Source: CSP1-4 sp963777975
GTDB taxonomy: Bacteria > Chloroflexota > Limnocylindria > Limnocylindrales > CSP1-4
Length of the DNA: 64,000 nt
Assembly (NCBI GenBank): GCA_963777975.1
Contig: CAVZSO010000003.1
Span: 124,001 to 188,000, forward strand
Direction of reading: 5' to 3'
How positions within the stretch are numbered: position 1 is the first letter of the stretch; each line of letters opens with the position of its first letter. Below the pieces are notes generated by a model. It did no database searches, had not been told where the DNA came from, and was given only the letters and a program-made list of their open reading frames with translations. This document shows positions 47,645 through 58,446 of the stretch, one piece after another. The position numbers were made by a program, and so were the translations under genes.

Positions 47645-48210
47645 CAGGCGCGTCCGCGCTGCGATGGCCGGCTGCGATGCGCGGCACGCGTGGCGCGCCC
47701 GAAGGCGGTCCGAGGCGGCGACGCCGCCCGCCAGGCGACGATGGCGGCGCCGGCCAGCGAGACGCCCGAGGCGATGGCGCCACCGATCAGGACGCGGCGT
47801 TGCTCCTGGGTCGGGAAGCGCCAATGAGCGCTGCTATCGACCGCGATCGCGACGTGCTCCGAGTCGTCCACCTCAGCCATCGCGGGGGCAGCGTCATCGG
47901 TCGCTCCTGCGGCGGTGCCCGGAAAGGCGAACAGCATGGCGCCAGCGTCGGCCGCGCCAGTCCCGGCTGCCGATCCGCCCGCGACCGCCCGGAGGCGCGC
48001 GGCGAGACCCTCCTCGAAGCGAAACGATGGATGGAAGCGCACGAGGTGGTCGGCCAAGAACCTGGCGGCCGTCCGTTCGGACGCATCGAGTGTGTCGCCG
48101 GGGGCGAGCTCGAAGGCCAGCTGCGGCCGCCGATCGTGGCTGGCCAGCAGCGACTCGAGATAGACGTCGACCTGGAGCGCGTCGTCCGCCTCGCGCCAGC
48201 CCGACGTCAC
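47644..48210 (-). CDS. Single-pass membrane protein, possible anti-sigma factor
   Basis: This 188-residue protein has a soluble N-terminal part (about 1-140; FLADHLVRFHPSFRFEEGL) and one membrane helix (VLIGGAIASGVSLAGAAIVAW), then a basic tail. It starts inside the end of the ECF sigma gene (four-base overlap) and its stop overlaps accD. Position directly after the sigma gene and a single membrane helix are typical of anti-sigma factors. The zinc-binding HxxxCxxC of classic ones is absent. Assignment is by context only. Confidence 0.55.
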   Translation of the reverse strand: MTSGWREADDALQVDVYLESLLASHDRRPQLAFELAPGDTLDASERTAARFLADHLVRFHPSFRFEEGLAARLRAVAGGSAAGTGAADAGAMLFAFPGTAAGATDDAAPAMAEVDDSEHVAIAVDSSAHWRFPTQEQRRVLIGGAIASGVSLAGAAIVAWRAASPPRTAFGRATRAAHRSRPSQRGRA

Positions 48211-48809
48211 GTGGCGTCCCCGCGGCCGTCCATCGCCTCGGCGACGGCACGCAGGGCACGATGGACGAGGACGCGTATAGCCCCTTCCGAGCGGCCCAGG
48301 ATGGCCGCGATCTCGCTCGTCGACATCTCCTCGACGAAGCGCAGCACGAGCGCGCGACGTCGATCCTCGGGCAGGCGATCGATGGCCCGCCAGGCGCGCG
48401 CCAGGGCGTCCCGCTGAGTGGCCGTCGCGGCCGGGTCGTCGGTCGCGGCGATCAACTCGGCCGCCTCGAGCGGCGCCTCGGGGCGACGACGCAGGCGCCG
48501 GCGCTCGTTGGCGATGGCGTTGCGGGCGATCTGGAAGAGCCAGACGCGGAACGTCGACCGCTCGTCGGCGCCTCGCTCGTCGAAACGCGGCAGCGCCGTC
48601 AGCGCGCGCAGGAAGACGACCTCGGTCAGGTCCTCCGCACGATGGTGGTCGCGCAGCTCGTAGACGGCGAAGCTGTACACCTGGCTCACGTACTTCCGGT
48701 AGAGCGGTTCGAACGCCCGCGGGTCCCGACGAGCCGCCTCCACGGCCGGTCGATCCGCGTCGAACGGGACCGGGCGCCCTGAAGCCCGCTCCCCTGCTCT
48801 CCTGAACAC
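48207..48809 (-). CDS. ECF-type RNA polymerase sigma factor
   Basis: The 200 residues contain sigma region 2 (FEPLYRKYVSQVYSFAVYEL, AEDLTEVVFLRALTALPRF) and region 4 (LPEDRRRALVLRFVEEMSTS, EIAAILGRSEGAIRVLVHRA). ECF sigmas answer envelope signals. It starts at GTG 48809, six bases after TAGACT, so it is probably leaderless and has its own promoter in front of the ACC/fatty-acid genes. It overlaps the putative anti-sigma gene by four bases. Confidence 0.9.
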   Translation of the reverse strand: MFRRAGERASGRPVPFDADRPAVEAARRDPRAFEPLYRKYVSQVYSFAVYELRDHHRAEDLTEVVFLRALTALPRFDERGADERSTFRVWLFQIARNAIANERRRLRRRPEAPLEAAELIAATDDPAATATQRDALARAWRAIDRLPEDRRRALVLRFVEEMSTSEIAAILGRSEGAIRVLVHRALRAVAEAMDGRGDAT

Positions 48810-48815
48810 CGACGA

Positions 48816-48821
48816 AGTCTA
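48816..48821 (-). promoter_or_regulatory. -10 box of leaderless ECF sigma gene
   Basis: TAGACT ends six bases before GTG 48809, in the 52-base gap after birA. It is the only sizeable gap at the head of the acc/fab run, so it may drive the whole run. Confidence 0.5.
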
Positions 48822-48861
48822 GCCGTTACACCCGACCCGGGCCACCCGGCCGACCGCGCGA

Positions 48862-49652
48862 TCAGGCTGCCAACCGGCAGTGGGTCACGTCGCCGGCGTC
48901 GACGTGCACGTCGCGACCGTCGATCCGCACCCACAGCGAACCGGTCTCGGGATCGACGCCGCTCGCCCGGCCGATGATCACCGGCCGGTCGCCGCCGACC
49001 TCGACGACGACGTCCTTGCCCGTCGTGGCCTGGCGGGCGGACCAGGCGCCGGCATCGAATCGATCATCCATGAGCGCCTGGTAGCGCGGTTCCAGCCGCG
49101 CCAGGAAGCCATCGAGGAGGGCCTCCCGGTCGATGGGACGACCGCCAGCGAGCTCGCGCAGGCTGGACATCGAGTTGGCCAGGGCGGGCGGGAAGTCGGC
49201 AGCCGCCCAGTCGGCATTGACGCCGATGCCGACGACCGCCGAAACGACCGAGCCATCGGTGCCAAGGACCGACTCGCCGAGCACACCCGCCACCTTGCGC
49301 AGCTGGCCGTCGTCCATGACCGCGACCAGGTCGTTCGGCCATTTCAGGGCCAGCCGGCCGTCGCGCAGCCCGGCCACGTCCTCGGCGGCGTCGAGCATCG
49401 CCAGCGAGACGGTCGCGCCAAGGCGCCAGGCGTGCGATGCCGGCAATGCCACGGGCCGGAAGCCGATCGAGCACAGCAGCGCGACGCCCGATGGCGCTGT
49501 CCAGCTGCGGTCCAGCCGACCGCGGCCCGCGGTCTGGACGTCGGCGACCGCGACCACCACCTCGGGGCTGCCGGCGGCGAGCCAGGAGCGCACGATGGCC
49601 TGGGTCGAATCGACCGACGCGAAGCGTTCCAGCCGGTCGGGGAACGTCGGTC

Positions 49653-49656
<4 letters not shown>
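48862..49656 (-). CDS. birA: Biotin--[acetyl-CoA carboxylase] ligase BirA
   Basis: BirA joins biotin to AccB through biotinyl-AMP. The 264 residues start with the catalytic domain and have AGRGRLDRSW (the GRGRxxR biotin loop), LKWPNDLVAVMDDGQLRKVAGVLGE (a KWPND motif cut for length here to its core KWPNDL) and VVGIGVNADW. There is no N-terminal helix-turn-helix, so unlike E. coli BirA it cannot repress. The start GTG 49656 overlaps the lysC stop by four bases. Confidence 0.94.
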
Positions 49657-50921
<1,265 letters not shown>

Positions 50922-50928
50922 GAGTGCG

Positions 50929-50934
50929 ATTCTA
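50929..50934 (-). promoter_or_regulatory. -10 box of leaderless lysC
   Basis: TAGAAT ends seven bases before ATG 50921, in the 47-base gap after thrB. It gives lysC a start independent of thrC-thrB. Confidence 0.5.
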
Positions 50935-50968
50935 CGGCCCGCCCGCGGCCGCCCGACCGTCGCCGAGG

Positions 50969-52115
50969 CTAGCTGGACTCGATGATCACGGCGCCGGCCG
51001 ATCGCGGCCGGACGACCTGCACGGTGCCCGCCAGGTCGAGCTCTGCCGCGGTCGCCAGGAAGGCCGCCTCGATGTGGGTCAGCCCGCTCACCGAGTCACC
51101 GAAGGCGATGACCGTCGAGCCGGAGCCCGACAGGCAGGCGCCCAGCGCGCCGGCGGCCCGGGCGGCCGCCTCGAGCTTGGGCAGCTCGGGGTAGACCTCG
51201 GCGCGGTACTGCTCGTGGATGCGGTCTTCGGTCGCAGCGCGCAGGACATCGGAGCGGCCGGCGGCCAGGCCGGCGACCGCCAGGGCCACGCGGCCGATGT
51301 TGAAGACCGCGTCGCGATGCGGCACCTCGTGGGGCAGCGCCGCGCGCATGGCCGAGGTCGAGAGCGGCTTTTCGGGGATGAAGAGCACGGCGCGCAGGTC
51401 CCGCGGCGGCTCGAAGCGCACCGTCTCGGGACGGCCGTCGACCATGGCGATGACCACGAAGCCACCGAGCAGCGCGGCGGTGGCATTGTCGGGGTGGCCC
51501 TCGATCTCGATGGACAGCGTCAGCAACCGTCGCTGGTCGAGGCCGTCGCCGGTCAGCGCGTCGGCGGCCACGAGGCCGGCCACGGTCGCGGCAGCCGAGG
51601 AGCCGAGCCCGCGCGCGATCGGCACCTGGTTCTGCATGTGGACGCGGAAACCCAGGTCGGCCGGCACCTGGCCGAGCGCCCAGCGAAGGCCGGTCTCGAG
51701 GGCGACCACGAACCGGTTGTCGCGGGAGGTCGGCAGCACGCCGGCGCCCTCGCCCTCGACCGAGAGCTCGAGGCCGGGCGAGTCGGTGATCTCGACCGAG
51801 ATGCGGTTGCGCAGGTCGAGCGCCAGCGCCAGAGCGTCGTAGCCGGCGCCGAGGTTGGCCGTCGTGGCCGGTACATCGACGACGACCCGCCGATAGCGGA
51901 AGCCATCGGGCGCCGACGGACGGGCGGCAGGCGCGGCGGCCTTGGCGCGCGAGCGGCTCGCCTTGGGCTCGCCGGTCGCCGGTGACGCTTCCTGGGCTGC
52001 GGTCTGCGAAGCGCTGGCCGACTGGCGGGGGCCGCGCGGCTTCGGCATCGGCCGCGGTCGGCACGGCCTGGTCATCCGCGACCGGATCGCCAGGCGCTGC
52101 TGCCTCGTCTACCAC
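50969..52115 (-). CDS. thrB: Homoserine kinase ThrB with long N-terminal extension, probable frame break
   Basis: GHMP-family kinase that phosphorylates homoserine. Motifs are VDVPATTANLGAGYDALALA, the ATP loop PIARGLGSSAAATVAG and LSGSGSTVIAFG. The catalytic part starts about residue 70; before it lies an Ala/Pro/Lys-rich extension unusual for ThrB. One frame is open to GTG 52075. The frame from GTG 52115, which overlaps the thrC stop (GTGGTAG), reads VVDEAAAPGDPVADD and can be joined by dropping one base in GGGGG at 52027-52031. The start is therefore uncertain. Confidence 0.88.
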
Positions 52116-53227
52116 CCGAGCACCTCCATCACGCCGTCGATCGTCGCCGGCGCTGCAAGGGTAGCGGTTGCCTGGGCGGTCGCGGTGGCCGGATCCTTCA
52201 GGCCGTGGCCGGTGATCACGCAGACCACGGTGCCGGATGGGTCGATGGCACCCTCGGCGACGAGCCGACGCACGCCAGCCACCGACGCTGCCGAGGCGGG
52301 CTCGCAGAAGACCCCCTCGTGGCGCGCCAGGTCGCGGTAGGCGGCCAGGATCTCGTCGTCCGTCACGGCCTCGATGCGCCCGCCGGACTCCTCACGAGCG
52401 GCTTCCGCTCCACGCCACGAGGCCGGATCGCCGATGCGGATGGCGGTCGCCACCGTCTCGGGGGCATCGACCCGGTGGCCGAGGACGATCGGTGCCGCGC
52501 CGGCGGCCTGGAAGCCGAGCATGACCGGCCGCGTCTCGACCAGGTCCGCTTCGTGGTAGTCGCGGAAGCCACGCCAGTAGGCCGTGATGTTGCCGGCATT
52601 GCCGACCGGGATGGCCAGATAGTCCGGCGCGCCGCCGAGGTCGTCGATGACCTCGAACGCGGCCGTCTTCTGGCCGGCGATGCGATGCGGGTTGACCGAG
52701 TTGACGAGGGTCAGCGGGTGGCCGCGCTCGGTGCCGTGTTCGGCCATCTCGCGCACGATGCGCAGTGCGTCGTCGAAGTTGCCGTCGACGGCGACGACCC
52801 TGGCGCCGGCCATCTGTGCCTGGACGAGCTTGCCGGCCGCGATCCGGCCGGCGGGCAGGACGACGATGACCTCCAGGCCGGCCGCCGCGCCGTAGGCGGC
52901 CGCGGAGGCCGAGGTGTTGCCGGTCGAGGCGCAGATGATCGCCCGGGCGCCGGCCTCGAGCGCCTTGGCCACGGCCACGACCATGCCGCGGTCCTTGAAC
53001 GAGCCGGTCGGGTTGGCGCCCTCGATCTTGAGGTGGAGCTCGGGGATGCCGAGCTCGCGGCCCAGGTTGCGAGCGTGGACCAGCGGCGTGGCGCCCTCGC
53101 CCAGCGAGAGCGGCGGCGTGGCCTCGGTCAGCGGCAGGAAGGCCGCGTAGCGGTGGAGCAGCCGCGGACGGGCGCCGGGCGTCGCCTGCTGGTTTCGGAG
53201 GTGGCGGAGCACCTCGCTGGTCCGCAT
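52109..53227 (-). CDS. thrC: Threonine synthase
   Basis: Converts O-phosphohomoserine to threonine with PLP. The 372 residues are the short bacterial form. LSLGEGATPLVHARNLG precedes the PLP lysine in GANPTGSFKDRGM, then CASTGNTSASAAAYGAAAG, a GNAGNITAYW phosphate loop and VCVITGHGLKDP. ATG 53227 has TACGAT seven bases upstream, so it is probably leaderless. It begins the long minus-strand run. Confidence 0.95.
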   Translation of the reverse strand: MRTSEVLRHLRNQQATPGARPRLLHRYAAFLPLTEATPPLSLGEGATPLVHARNLGRELGIPELHLKIEGANPTGSFKDRGMVVAVAKALEAGARAIICASTGNTSASAAAYGAAAGLEVIVVLPAGRIAAGKLVQAQMAGARVVAVDGNFDDALRIVREMAEHGTERGHPLTLVNSVNPHRIAGQKTAAFEVIDDLGGAPDYLAIPVGNAGNITAYWRGFRDYHEADLVETRPVMLGFQAAGAAPIVLGHRVDAPETVATAIRIGDPASWRGAEAAREESGGRIEAVTDDEILAAYRDLARHEGVFCEPASAASVAGVRRLVAEGAIDPSGTVVCVITGHGLKDPATATAQATATLAAPATIDGVMEVLGW

Positions 53228-53234
53228 GGCATCG

Positions 53235-53240
53235 ATCGTA
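53235..53240 (-). promoter_or_regulatory. -10 box of leaderless thrC
   Basis: TACGAT ends seven bases before ATG 53227. The same hexamer, at six bases, precedes the homoserine dehydrogenase gene. Confidence 0.5.
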
Positions 53241-53306
53241 CCAGCGCGCGACCCCCGGACGGTGTGACGCCGGCACGCCGGCGCCGGCTCGGCCCGCCGC
53301 CGGCGA

Positions 53307-55403
53307 TCAGGTCGCGCTGGCCACCGACGGCGGCTCGACGTCGAGCGCCCAGCAGCAGAAGCTGAGCTCGTCGACGTCCTGCTCGATGAGCGCCGTCAGC
53401 GTCGTGCCACCGCCGTGGCCCGAGTCCCGGAGCGGCAGCAGGAGATACGGCCCGCCCTCGTCCGCTTCGGCCTGCAGCCGGGCGGCCATCTTGAGCGCGT
53501 CGTGCGGTCGCGCGATGCGGTCGTTCAGCGCCGGCACGAAGACCATCACGGGGTACCGGCGATCGCCTCTCACGTTGTGGTACGGCGAGTAGCCGGCGAG
53601 GTAGGCGCCTTCGACGGGATCGTCCGGCGAGCCATATTCGACGGTCGCGGCGCTCCCGGATCCGTACCTCGTGAACTGCAGCATGTCGAGGGTCGGCACG
53701 CGGCAGAAGACCGCTCCGAACGCCTCGGGTGCCTGCATGGCGGTCACGGCGACCAGCAGACCGCCGTTGCTGTTGCCGCGCGAGGCGAGCCGGGAGGGCG
53801 TCGTGTAGCCCGCCGAGACGAGCCAGCGCGCCGCCGCGATGTAGTCGTCGAAGGCGTTCTGCCGCCGCGTCTTGGTGGCCGCCTCGTGCCACGCACGGCC
53901 GTATTCGCCGCCGCCACGCACGTTGGCGTAGGCCAGCACGCCGCCCATCTGCAGCCAGGCGGCATTGCGGGCCAGGAAGCTCGGCTCGAACGAGATGTTG
54001 AAGCCGCCGTAGCCGCTCAGCCGCACCGGTCGCCGTCCATCGCGAGGCAGGTCGTTGGCGTGGACGATGAACATCGAGACCGACGTCCCGTCGGGCGACG
54101 AGTACCAGACCTGATCCGTCACGTACTCCGAGGCATCGAGCCCCCCATCCGGCACGTGGTAGGCGATGAGCTGGTCGGCCGCATAGTCGTAGCGGTAGAC
54201 GGACGGCGGCTGGACCCACGATGTGAAGTCCAGCCAGACCTCGTCACCGCCCCATGCGCCGCTCATGCCGGTGTAGACGCCGGTCCCATCGTCATGGTCG
54301 ACCGAACCGAGGGCCGGCAGGTCGAGGTCCCGAAGAAGGGTGCCGTCTTCGGCATGGATGCGCACCTGGTGCGACGCGGCGTGCGAGGACACCGCGTAGA
54401 GACGGCCGCCGATGCCGGTCACCGTCAGCAGCGTGTCCGGCCCTTCGGGGATCAGCGTCCGCCACTCGGTCGGCGCCGCCAGCGACGCGACACAGCAGCG
54501 GCCACGCGGCGCGTCGAGATCGGTGCGGATGAGCAGTGCATCGCCGATGACCTGGACGTGGTTGATCGACCGCATCTCCGGCGCCACCGGCAGCAGCGCT
54601 CCGTCAGCCAGGCGAAGGAGCCAGACCACGTTGGCATGCACGAAGTCCCACTCGACCAGGATCGCGAAGCGGCCGCACTCGCTGACCGACACGGAGCACC
54701 AGTACGACCGGGCGGGATCGTCACCGAAGACCCTGTCGGCCGCGACGCCCGACCCGAGCCGATGCTCGTAGATGGCGCTCGAGCTGCGCTCCTCGCCGGC
54801 GGGGACGTCGCCGGGCTCGGGGCTGGCCGCGTAGAAGAACCGCGACGAGTCGGGATGCCAGGCGACCGACTCGTGGCTCGTGCCGCGGGGTCGGTCGGCC
54901 AGCAGCCGCCCGGTCTCGACATCGAGCACCTGGATCAGCGCACCGTGCGTGCCGCCACGCGCGGTGCCGAATGCGACGTGCGCGCCATCGGGCGACGGCA
55001 CGGCGAAGACGAGGACCTCGTCACTTGGCCACGCGTTGGGGTCGAGCACCGCCTCGAGCGGAGAGCCCGCATCGCGGCGCAGCATGAGCTTGAGCTTCTC
55101 GTCGCCGGCGTCGGCCTGCCAGACGAACTCGCGTCCCGGTGGTTCGGTTCGGATGGGGGCGGACCGCCGCTCGTAGCGCGCCGAGCGAGCGACCGCCGCC
55201 CGCAGCCAGTCACGTCCGGGCACCGCATCGAGGACGGCGCGTGTGGCGACCTCCTGCGCCGCGAGCCACGCCTCGGTCTCTGGGTCGTCGAGCCGCTCCA
55301 TCCAGGCGTACGGGTCGTCATATCGTCGACCGTGCAGCGTGAAGCCGCTGGCCGGGTCGCGACGCGCCTTCGGGGATCGCGACGCTGGGTCAGGCCGCTT
55401 CAT
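53307..55403 (-). CDS. Prolyl oligopeptidase family (S9A) peptidase
   Basis: The 698 residues match the S9A family: an N-terminal helix and beta-propeller (RYDDPYAWMERLDDPETEAW at the start), then a C-terminal alpha/beta-hydrolase. The serine is in RGNSNGGLLVAV (GNSNG where GGSNG is common). The aspartate is likely in VPALNDRIARP and the histidine in LRDSGHGGGTT. These enzymes cut short proline-containing peptides. No signal peptide is present. ATG 55403 overlaps the HD-hydrolase stop (ATGA). It could also be a related acyl-peptide hydrolase. Confidence 0.93.
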   Translation of the reverse strand: MKRPDPASRSPKARRDPASGFTLHGRRYDDPYAWMERLDDPETEAWLAAQEVATRAVLDAVPGRDWLRAAVARSARYERRSAPIRTEPPGREFVWQADAGDEKLKLMLRRDAGSPLEAVLDPNAWPSDEVLVFAVPSPDGAHVAFGTARGGTHGALIQVLDVETGRLLADRPRGTSHESVAWHPDSSRFFYAASPEPGDVPAGEERSSSAIYEHRLGSGVAADRVFGDDPARSYWCSVSVSECGRFAILVEWDFVHANVVWLLRLADGALLPVAPEMRSINHVQVIGDALLIRTDLDAPRGRCCVASLAAPTEWRTLIPEGPDTLLTVTGIGGRLYAVSSHAASHQVRIHAEDGTLLRDLDLPALGSVDHDDGTGVYTGMSGAWGGDEVWLDFTSWVQPPSVYRYDYAADQLIAYHVPDGGLDASEYVTDQVWYSSPDGTSVSMFIVHANDLPRDGRRPVRLSGYGGFNISFEPSFLARNAAWLQMGGVLAYANVRGGGEYGRAWHEAATKTRRQNAFDDYIAAARWLVSAGYTTPSRLASRGNSNGGLLVAVTAMQAPEAFGAVFCRVPTLDMLQFTRYGSGSAATVEYGSPDDPVEGAYLAGYSPYHNVRGDRRYPVMVFVPALNDRIARPHDALKMAARLQAEADEGGPYLLLPLRDSGHGGGTTLTALIEQDVDELSFCCWALDVEPPSVASAT

Positions 55404-56035
55404 CGACGCCGGGGCTCGGTCGCCAGCCACGGTGAGCGCGCCATCCAGCCCGCCAGATCGGTCTCATGCAGCAGGCGCGTGCTCTGGCAACCAGGGCGCA
55501 GCGCGATCTCGTGCTCGATGGCCCGCAGGAAGTGTCGGTCGAAGGCCCCGCGCGGGAAGGCCCGCATGACGGCGGGACGGACGTCGTCCACGAGCTCGTA
55601 GCCGTCGCCTCGCACGTCCAGCCCCGTCGCGCGATCGAGGAGCACCGACTCGACGCCATCGTCGAGGCTGACGCCGGGCCGCATGTGCAGGACGATCGCG
55701 ATGGCCGCCCGCTCGGCTGCCGCACGGTTCATCCCGACCCCGACGAGGAAACGACGCGCGATATCGGCGCCCGCCACTTCGAAGCACGTCGCGTTCGTCG
55801 GGATCCTCGTCAACGCCAGGTCGTGCATCAGCGAGGCGGTCCACAGGACCTGCCGGTCGAAGGCCCAGCCCTCGCCGGCGGCGATGGCAGCACCCCAGCA
55901 GTACGATCTTATCGAGTGCGCCAGCAGGTAGGCGGGCAGCGACTGGTGGGCCCAGCGCCAGGTCGCCGCGGAGACGCGGTCCCTGGGGACGACGATGCCC
56001 GCGATGGCGCGAGGGAGCGGCGGCAGCTCGGACAC
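55400..56035 (-). CDS. HD-domain phosphohydrolase
   Basis: The 211 residues have the HD metal motif in LLAHSIRSYCWG and LMHDLALT, with later histidines in AIVLHMRPG. HD proteins hydrolyse phosphate esters or nucleotides; the closest types are cyanamide-hydratase-like or small HD hydrolases. Substrate is not inferable. It starts at GTG 56035 and overlaps the S9 peptidase gene by four bases. Homoserine dehydrogenase ends 33 bases upstream. Confidence 0.82.
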   Translation of the reverse strand: MSELPPLPRAIAGIVVPRDRVSAATWRWAHQSLPAYLLAHSIRSYCWGAAIAAGEGWAFDRQVLWTASLMHDLALTRIPTNATCFEVAGADIARRFLVGVGMNRAAAERAAIAIVLHMRPGVSLDDGVESVLLDRATGLDVRGDGYELVDDVRPAVMRAFPRGAFDRHFLRAIEHEIALRPGCQSTRLLHETDLAGWMARSPWLATEPRRR

Positions 56036-56068
56036 GATCTGGCGGCGGCCTCCGACAGCGACCGAAAC

Positions 56069-57287
56069 CTAGCCCTCCACGACCGGATAGAGGGCAGTCC
56101 GATCGCCGGCCGAGGCGAGCGCCTTGCGGGCGTCGGAGAGCGTCAGCGGCTCGGTCACGGCACCGCCGTCCGGCCCGACGTGGAACCAGCGGAAGCCGTC
56201 GGCCATGGCGTCGCCCATGTGATGCATCGAGCCCGCCATGGGCGACCCTGCCCAGGTCGAGCCGTGCCCGCGGGCGATGGCCACGAGGTCGCCGAGCACC
56301 GCGCTGCTGGTCGCCTCGCCACCGGCACCAGGTCCCGAGATGCGCAGCCGTCCGATCGGCGTCCCGACCAGCTCGACGACGTTGGTGACGCCGCCGATCC
56401 GGGCCAGCGACTCATCGGCCGGGATGGCCACCGGCACCACGGCCGCGCCCACGACCCCGTCGGTGGCCCGTCGGGCGTAGGCGACGAGCTTGATGACCAG
56501 GTCCAGCTCGGCGGCGGCACTGATGACCTCGGCCGTCACGCCCGTGATGCCCGGTGCGCCATCGCCCGCGACCGCGGGCGATGCCAGGCGGATGGCGGCC
56601 ACGTCCGGCCAATCGCCGAACGCCATCCGGACGAGGATGGCCAGCTTGTCGGCGGCGTCGCGACCCTCCACGTCGCCGCTCGGATCGGCCTCCGCGTAGC
56701 CACGGGCCTGGGCGTCGGCGAGGACGGTCGCGTAATCCCAGCCGCCCTCGGTCATCGCGGTCAGGATGAAGTTCGTGGTGCCGTTCACGATGCCGCTGAT
56801 GGAGGTCCACGTGTTGGCCGCCAGGTCGGCGGCCATCGGACCCAGGATGGGGATGCCGCCGCCGACCGCGGCCTCGAAACGGAGTGACGCGCCGGTGCGC
56901 CGCGCCTCGGCCTCCAGCTCGGCGCCACGCCGGGCCAGGAGCGCCTTGTTGGCCGTCACAACCGACCGGCCGGCCCGCAATGCGTCGGCGATGAGATCGC
57001 CGGCTGGCTCGAGGCCACCGAGCAGCTCGACCACCACGTCGATGGCTGGGTCGCTCGCGATCGTCGCCAGGTCGGCACTGCGCGGGATGCCCCGCGGGAT
57101 CTCGACCATGCGTGTCCGCTCCGGATCGCGGACGCCGACTGCGGCCAGATGGATCGGTCGGCCGCCCGTGGCATGCGCCAGGTCGGCGCCGCGCTCCATG
57201 AGGGCGTGCGCGACCGCTCCGCCGACCGTGCCCGAGACCGAGGACAGCGACCTTGAGGGGCTGGCGGGCAGGCGTTCGAGGTGTCAT
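56069..57287 (-). CDS. hom: Homoserine dehydrogenase without ACT domain, frame broken at N-terminus
   Basis: Reduces aspartate semialdehyde to homoserine. After repair it has about 405 residues. The nucleotide loop reads VAVLGLG then TVGGAVAHAL across a frame change at CCC 57231-57233; dropping one base joins it. Other motifs are VTANKALLARRG, FEAAVGGGIPIL, GIVNGTTNFILTAM and GYAEADPSGDVEGRDAADKL. The protein ends without the C-terminal ACT domain found in many relatives, so threonine feedback is probably missing. TACGAT six bases before ATG 57287 suggests a leaderless start. Confidence 0.93.
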
Positions 57288-57293
57288 CGCTCG

Positions 57294-57299
57294 ATCGTA
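57294..57299 (-). promoter_or_regulatory. -10 box of leaderless homoserine dehydrogenase gene
   Basis: TACGAT ends six bases before ATG 57287. The divergent trpS box is only 26 bases away, so the two promoters overlap. Confidence 0.5.
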
Positions 57300-57324
57300 G
57301 ACCTTTGCGAGCGCGGTGCGCTGC

Positions 57325-57330
57325 TAGACT
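57325..57330 (+). promoter_or_regulatory. -10 box of leaderless trpS
   Basis: TAGACT ends eight bases before ATG 57339, in a 51-base divergent gap shared with hom. There is no Shine-Dalgarno sequence in front of the start. Confidence 0.55.
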
Positions 57331-57338
57331 CGCCGGCC

Positions 57339-58367
57339 ATGAGCCCGGAGTCTGCCCCGTCTGCCGCTGCGCCCGCCGCCCGCGGGCAGCGCGAACGCGT
57401 CTTCAGCGGCGTCCAACCGTCGGGACTGCCGCACGTCGGCAACTACCTGGGCGCCTTTCGTAACTACATCGCGATGCAGGAGACCCACGATGCGATCTAC
57501 TGCATCGTGGACTACCACGCCCTGACCACGACCCACGACTCCGAGCTCATCCGGCGCAACACCCACGAGATGGCGCTCGGCCTGCTCGCCCTTGGCCTCG
57601 ATCCCGAGCGCTCGGTCCTCTTCCGGCAGTCGGACCGCCCCGAGCACGTCGAGCTGTCGTGGCTCTTCGCCAGCGTTACGCCGGTCAGCTGGGTCGAACG
57701 GACGCCGTCGTTCAAGGAGAAGAAGCGGAACCAGCCGGATGACGTCAACCACGCCCTGCTGACCTACCCCATCCTGCAGGCCGCGGACATCGCCATCTAT
57801 CACGCCCGCTACGTGCCGGTCGGGCGCGACCAGGCCGCCCACCTCGAGCTGTCGCGCGAGATCGTCCGTGCGTGGAACCGTCGCTACGGGGCCTATTTCG
57901 TCGAACCGGAGGCGGTCTTCACCGATTCGCCGATGGTCCTGGGCACGGACGGCGTGCAGAAGATGTCCAAGTCGCTGGGCAACGTGGTCGAGATCTTCGC
58001 CCAGCCCGAGGTCGTCCGGAAGCAGGTCATGTCGATGGTCACCGACACGCAACGCATCAAGCGCACGGACCCCGGGCGTCCGGAGGTCTGCAACGTCTGC
58101 CAGCTGCAGCGGTTCTTCGGCGATGACTACGAGGCGCTCTGGGAGGGTGAACGGACGGCGGCCACCGGCTGCGTCGACATGAAGCGCCTGCTGGCCGATC
58201 GGATGCTCGACCGCTTCGCCGAGGCCCGCGAGCGCCGAGCGGACCTCGCGGCGCGACCGGGGTACGTCGAGGACGTCCTACGCGCCGGCGCCGAGCGGCT
58301 GGCGCCGATGGCGCGCGAGACCCTGCGCGAGGCCCACGACCGCATGGGGCTGGGCCCGATCCGCTGA
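57339..58367 (+). CDS. trpS: Tryptophanyl-tRNA synthetase
   Basis: Class Ic synthetase of 342 residues. RVFSGVQPSGLPHVGNYLGA carries the HIGH-like HVGN, and GVQKMSKSLGN is the KMSKS loop. DYHALTT and YPILQAADIAIYHA shape the Trp pocket, and GRDQAAHLELSREI follows. The N-terminal 20 residues are an Ala-rich extension. The start ATG 57339 fits the family boundary and the TAGACT box. Confidence 0.96.
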   Translation: MSPESAPSAAAPAARGQRERVFSGVQPSGLPHVGNYLGAFRNYIAMQETHDAIYCIVDYHALTTTHDSELIRRNTHEMALGLLALGLDPERSVLFRQSDRPEHVELSWLFASVTPVSWVERTPSFKEKKRNQPDDVNHALLTYPILQAADIAIYHARYVPVGRDQAAHLELSREIVRAWNRRYGAYFVEPEAVFTDSPMVLGTDGVQKMSKSLGNVVEIFAQPEVVRKQVMSMVTDTQRIKRTDPGRPEVCNVCQLQRFFGDDYEALWEGERTAATGCVDMKRLLADRMLDRFAEARERRADLAARPGYVEDVLRAGAERLAPMARETLREAHDRMGLGPIR

Positions 58368-58434
58368 CCCTGCTGCGTCGACGTCGCCGGCTGCGGAGGG
58401 CCACTGCGGGTGCCGCTGCTGGCTATGCCGGCGC

Positions 58435-58440
58435 TAGACT
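58435..58440 (+). promoter_or_regulatory. -10 box of leaderless AI-2E family gene
   Basis: TAGACT ends six bases before ATG 58447. It is a clear example of the arrangement since the 79-base gap after trpS has no ribosome site near the start. Confidence 0.55.
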
Positions 58441-58446
58441 GCGACC

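Noticed and set aside
53415..55601. A 728-codon open frame on the plus strand
   Set aside because: Antisense to the S9 peptidase gene, whose catalytic motifs are clear.
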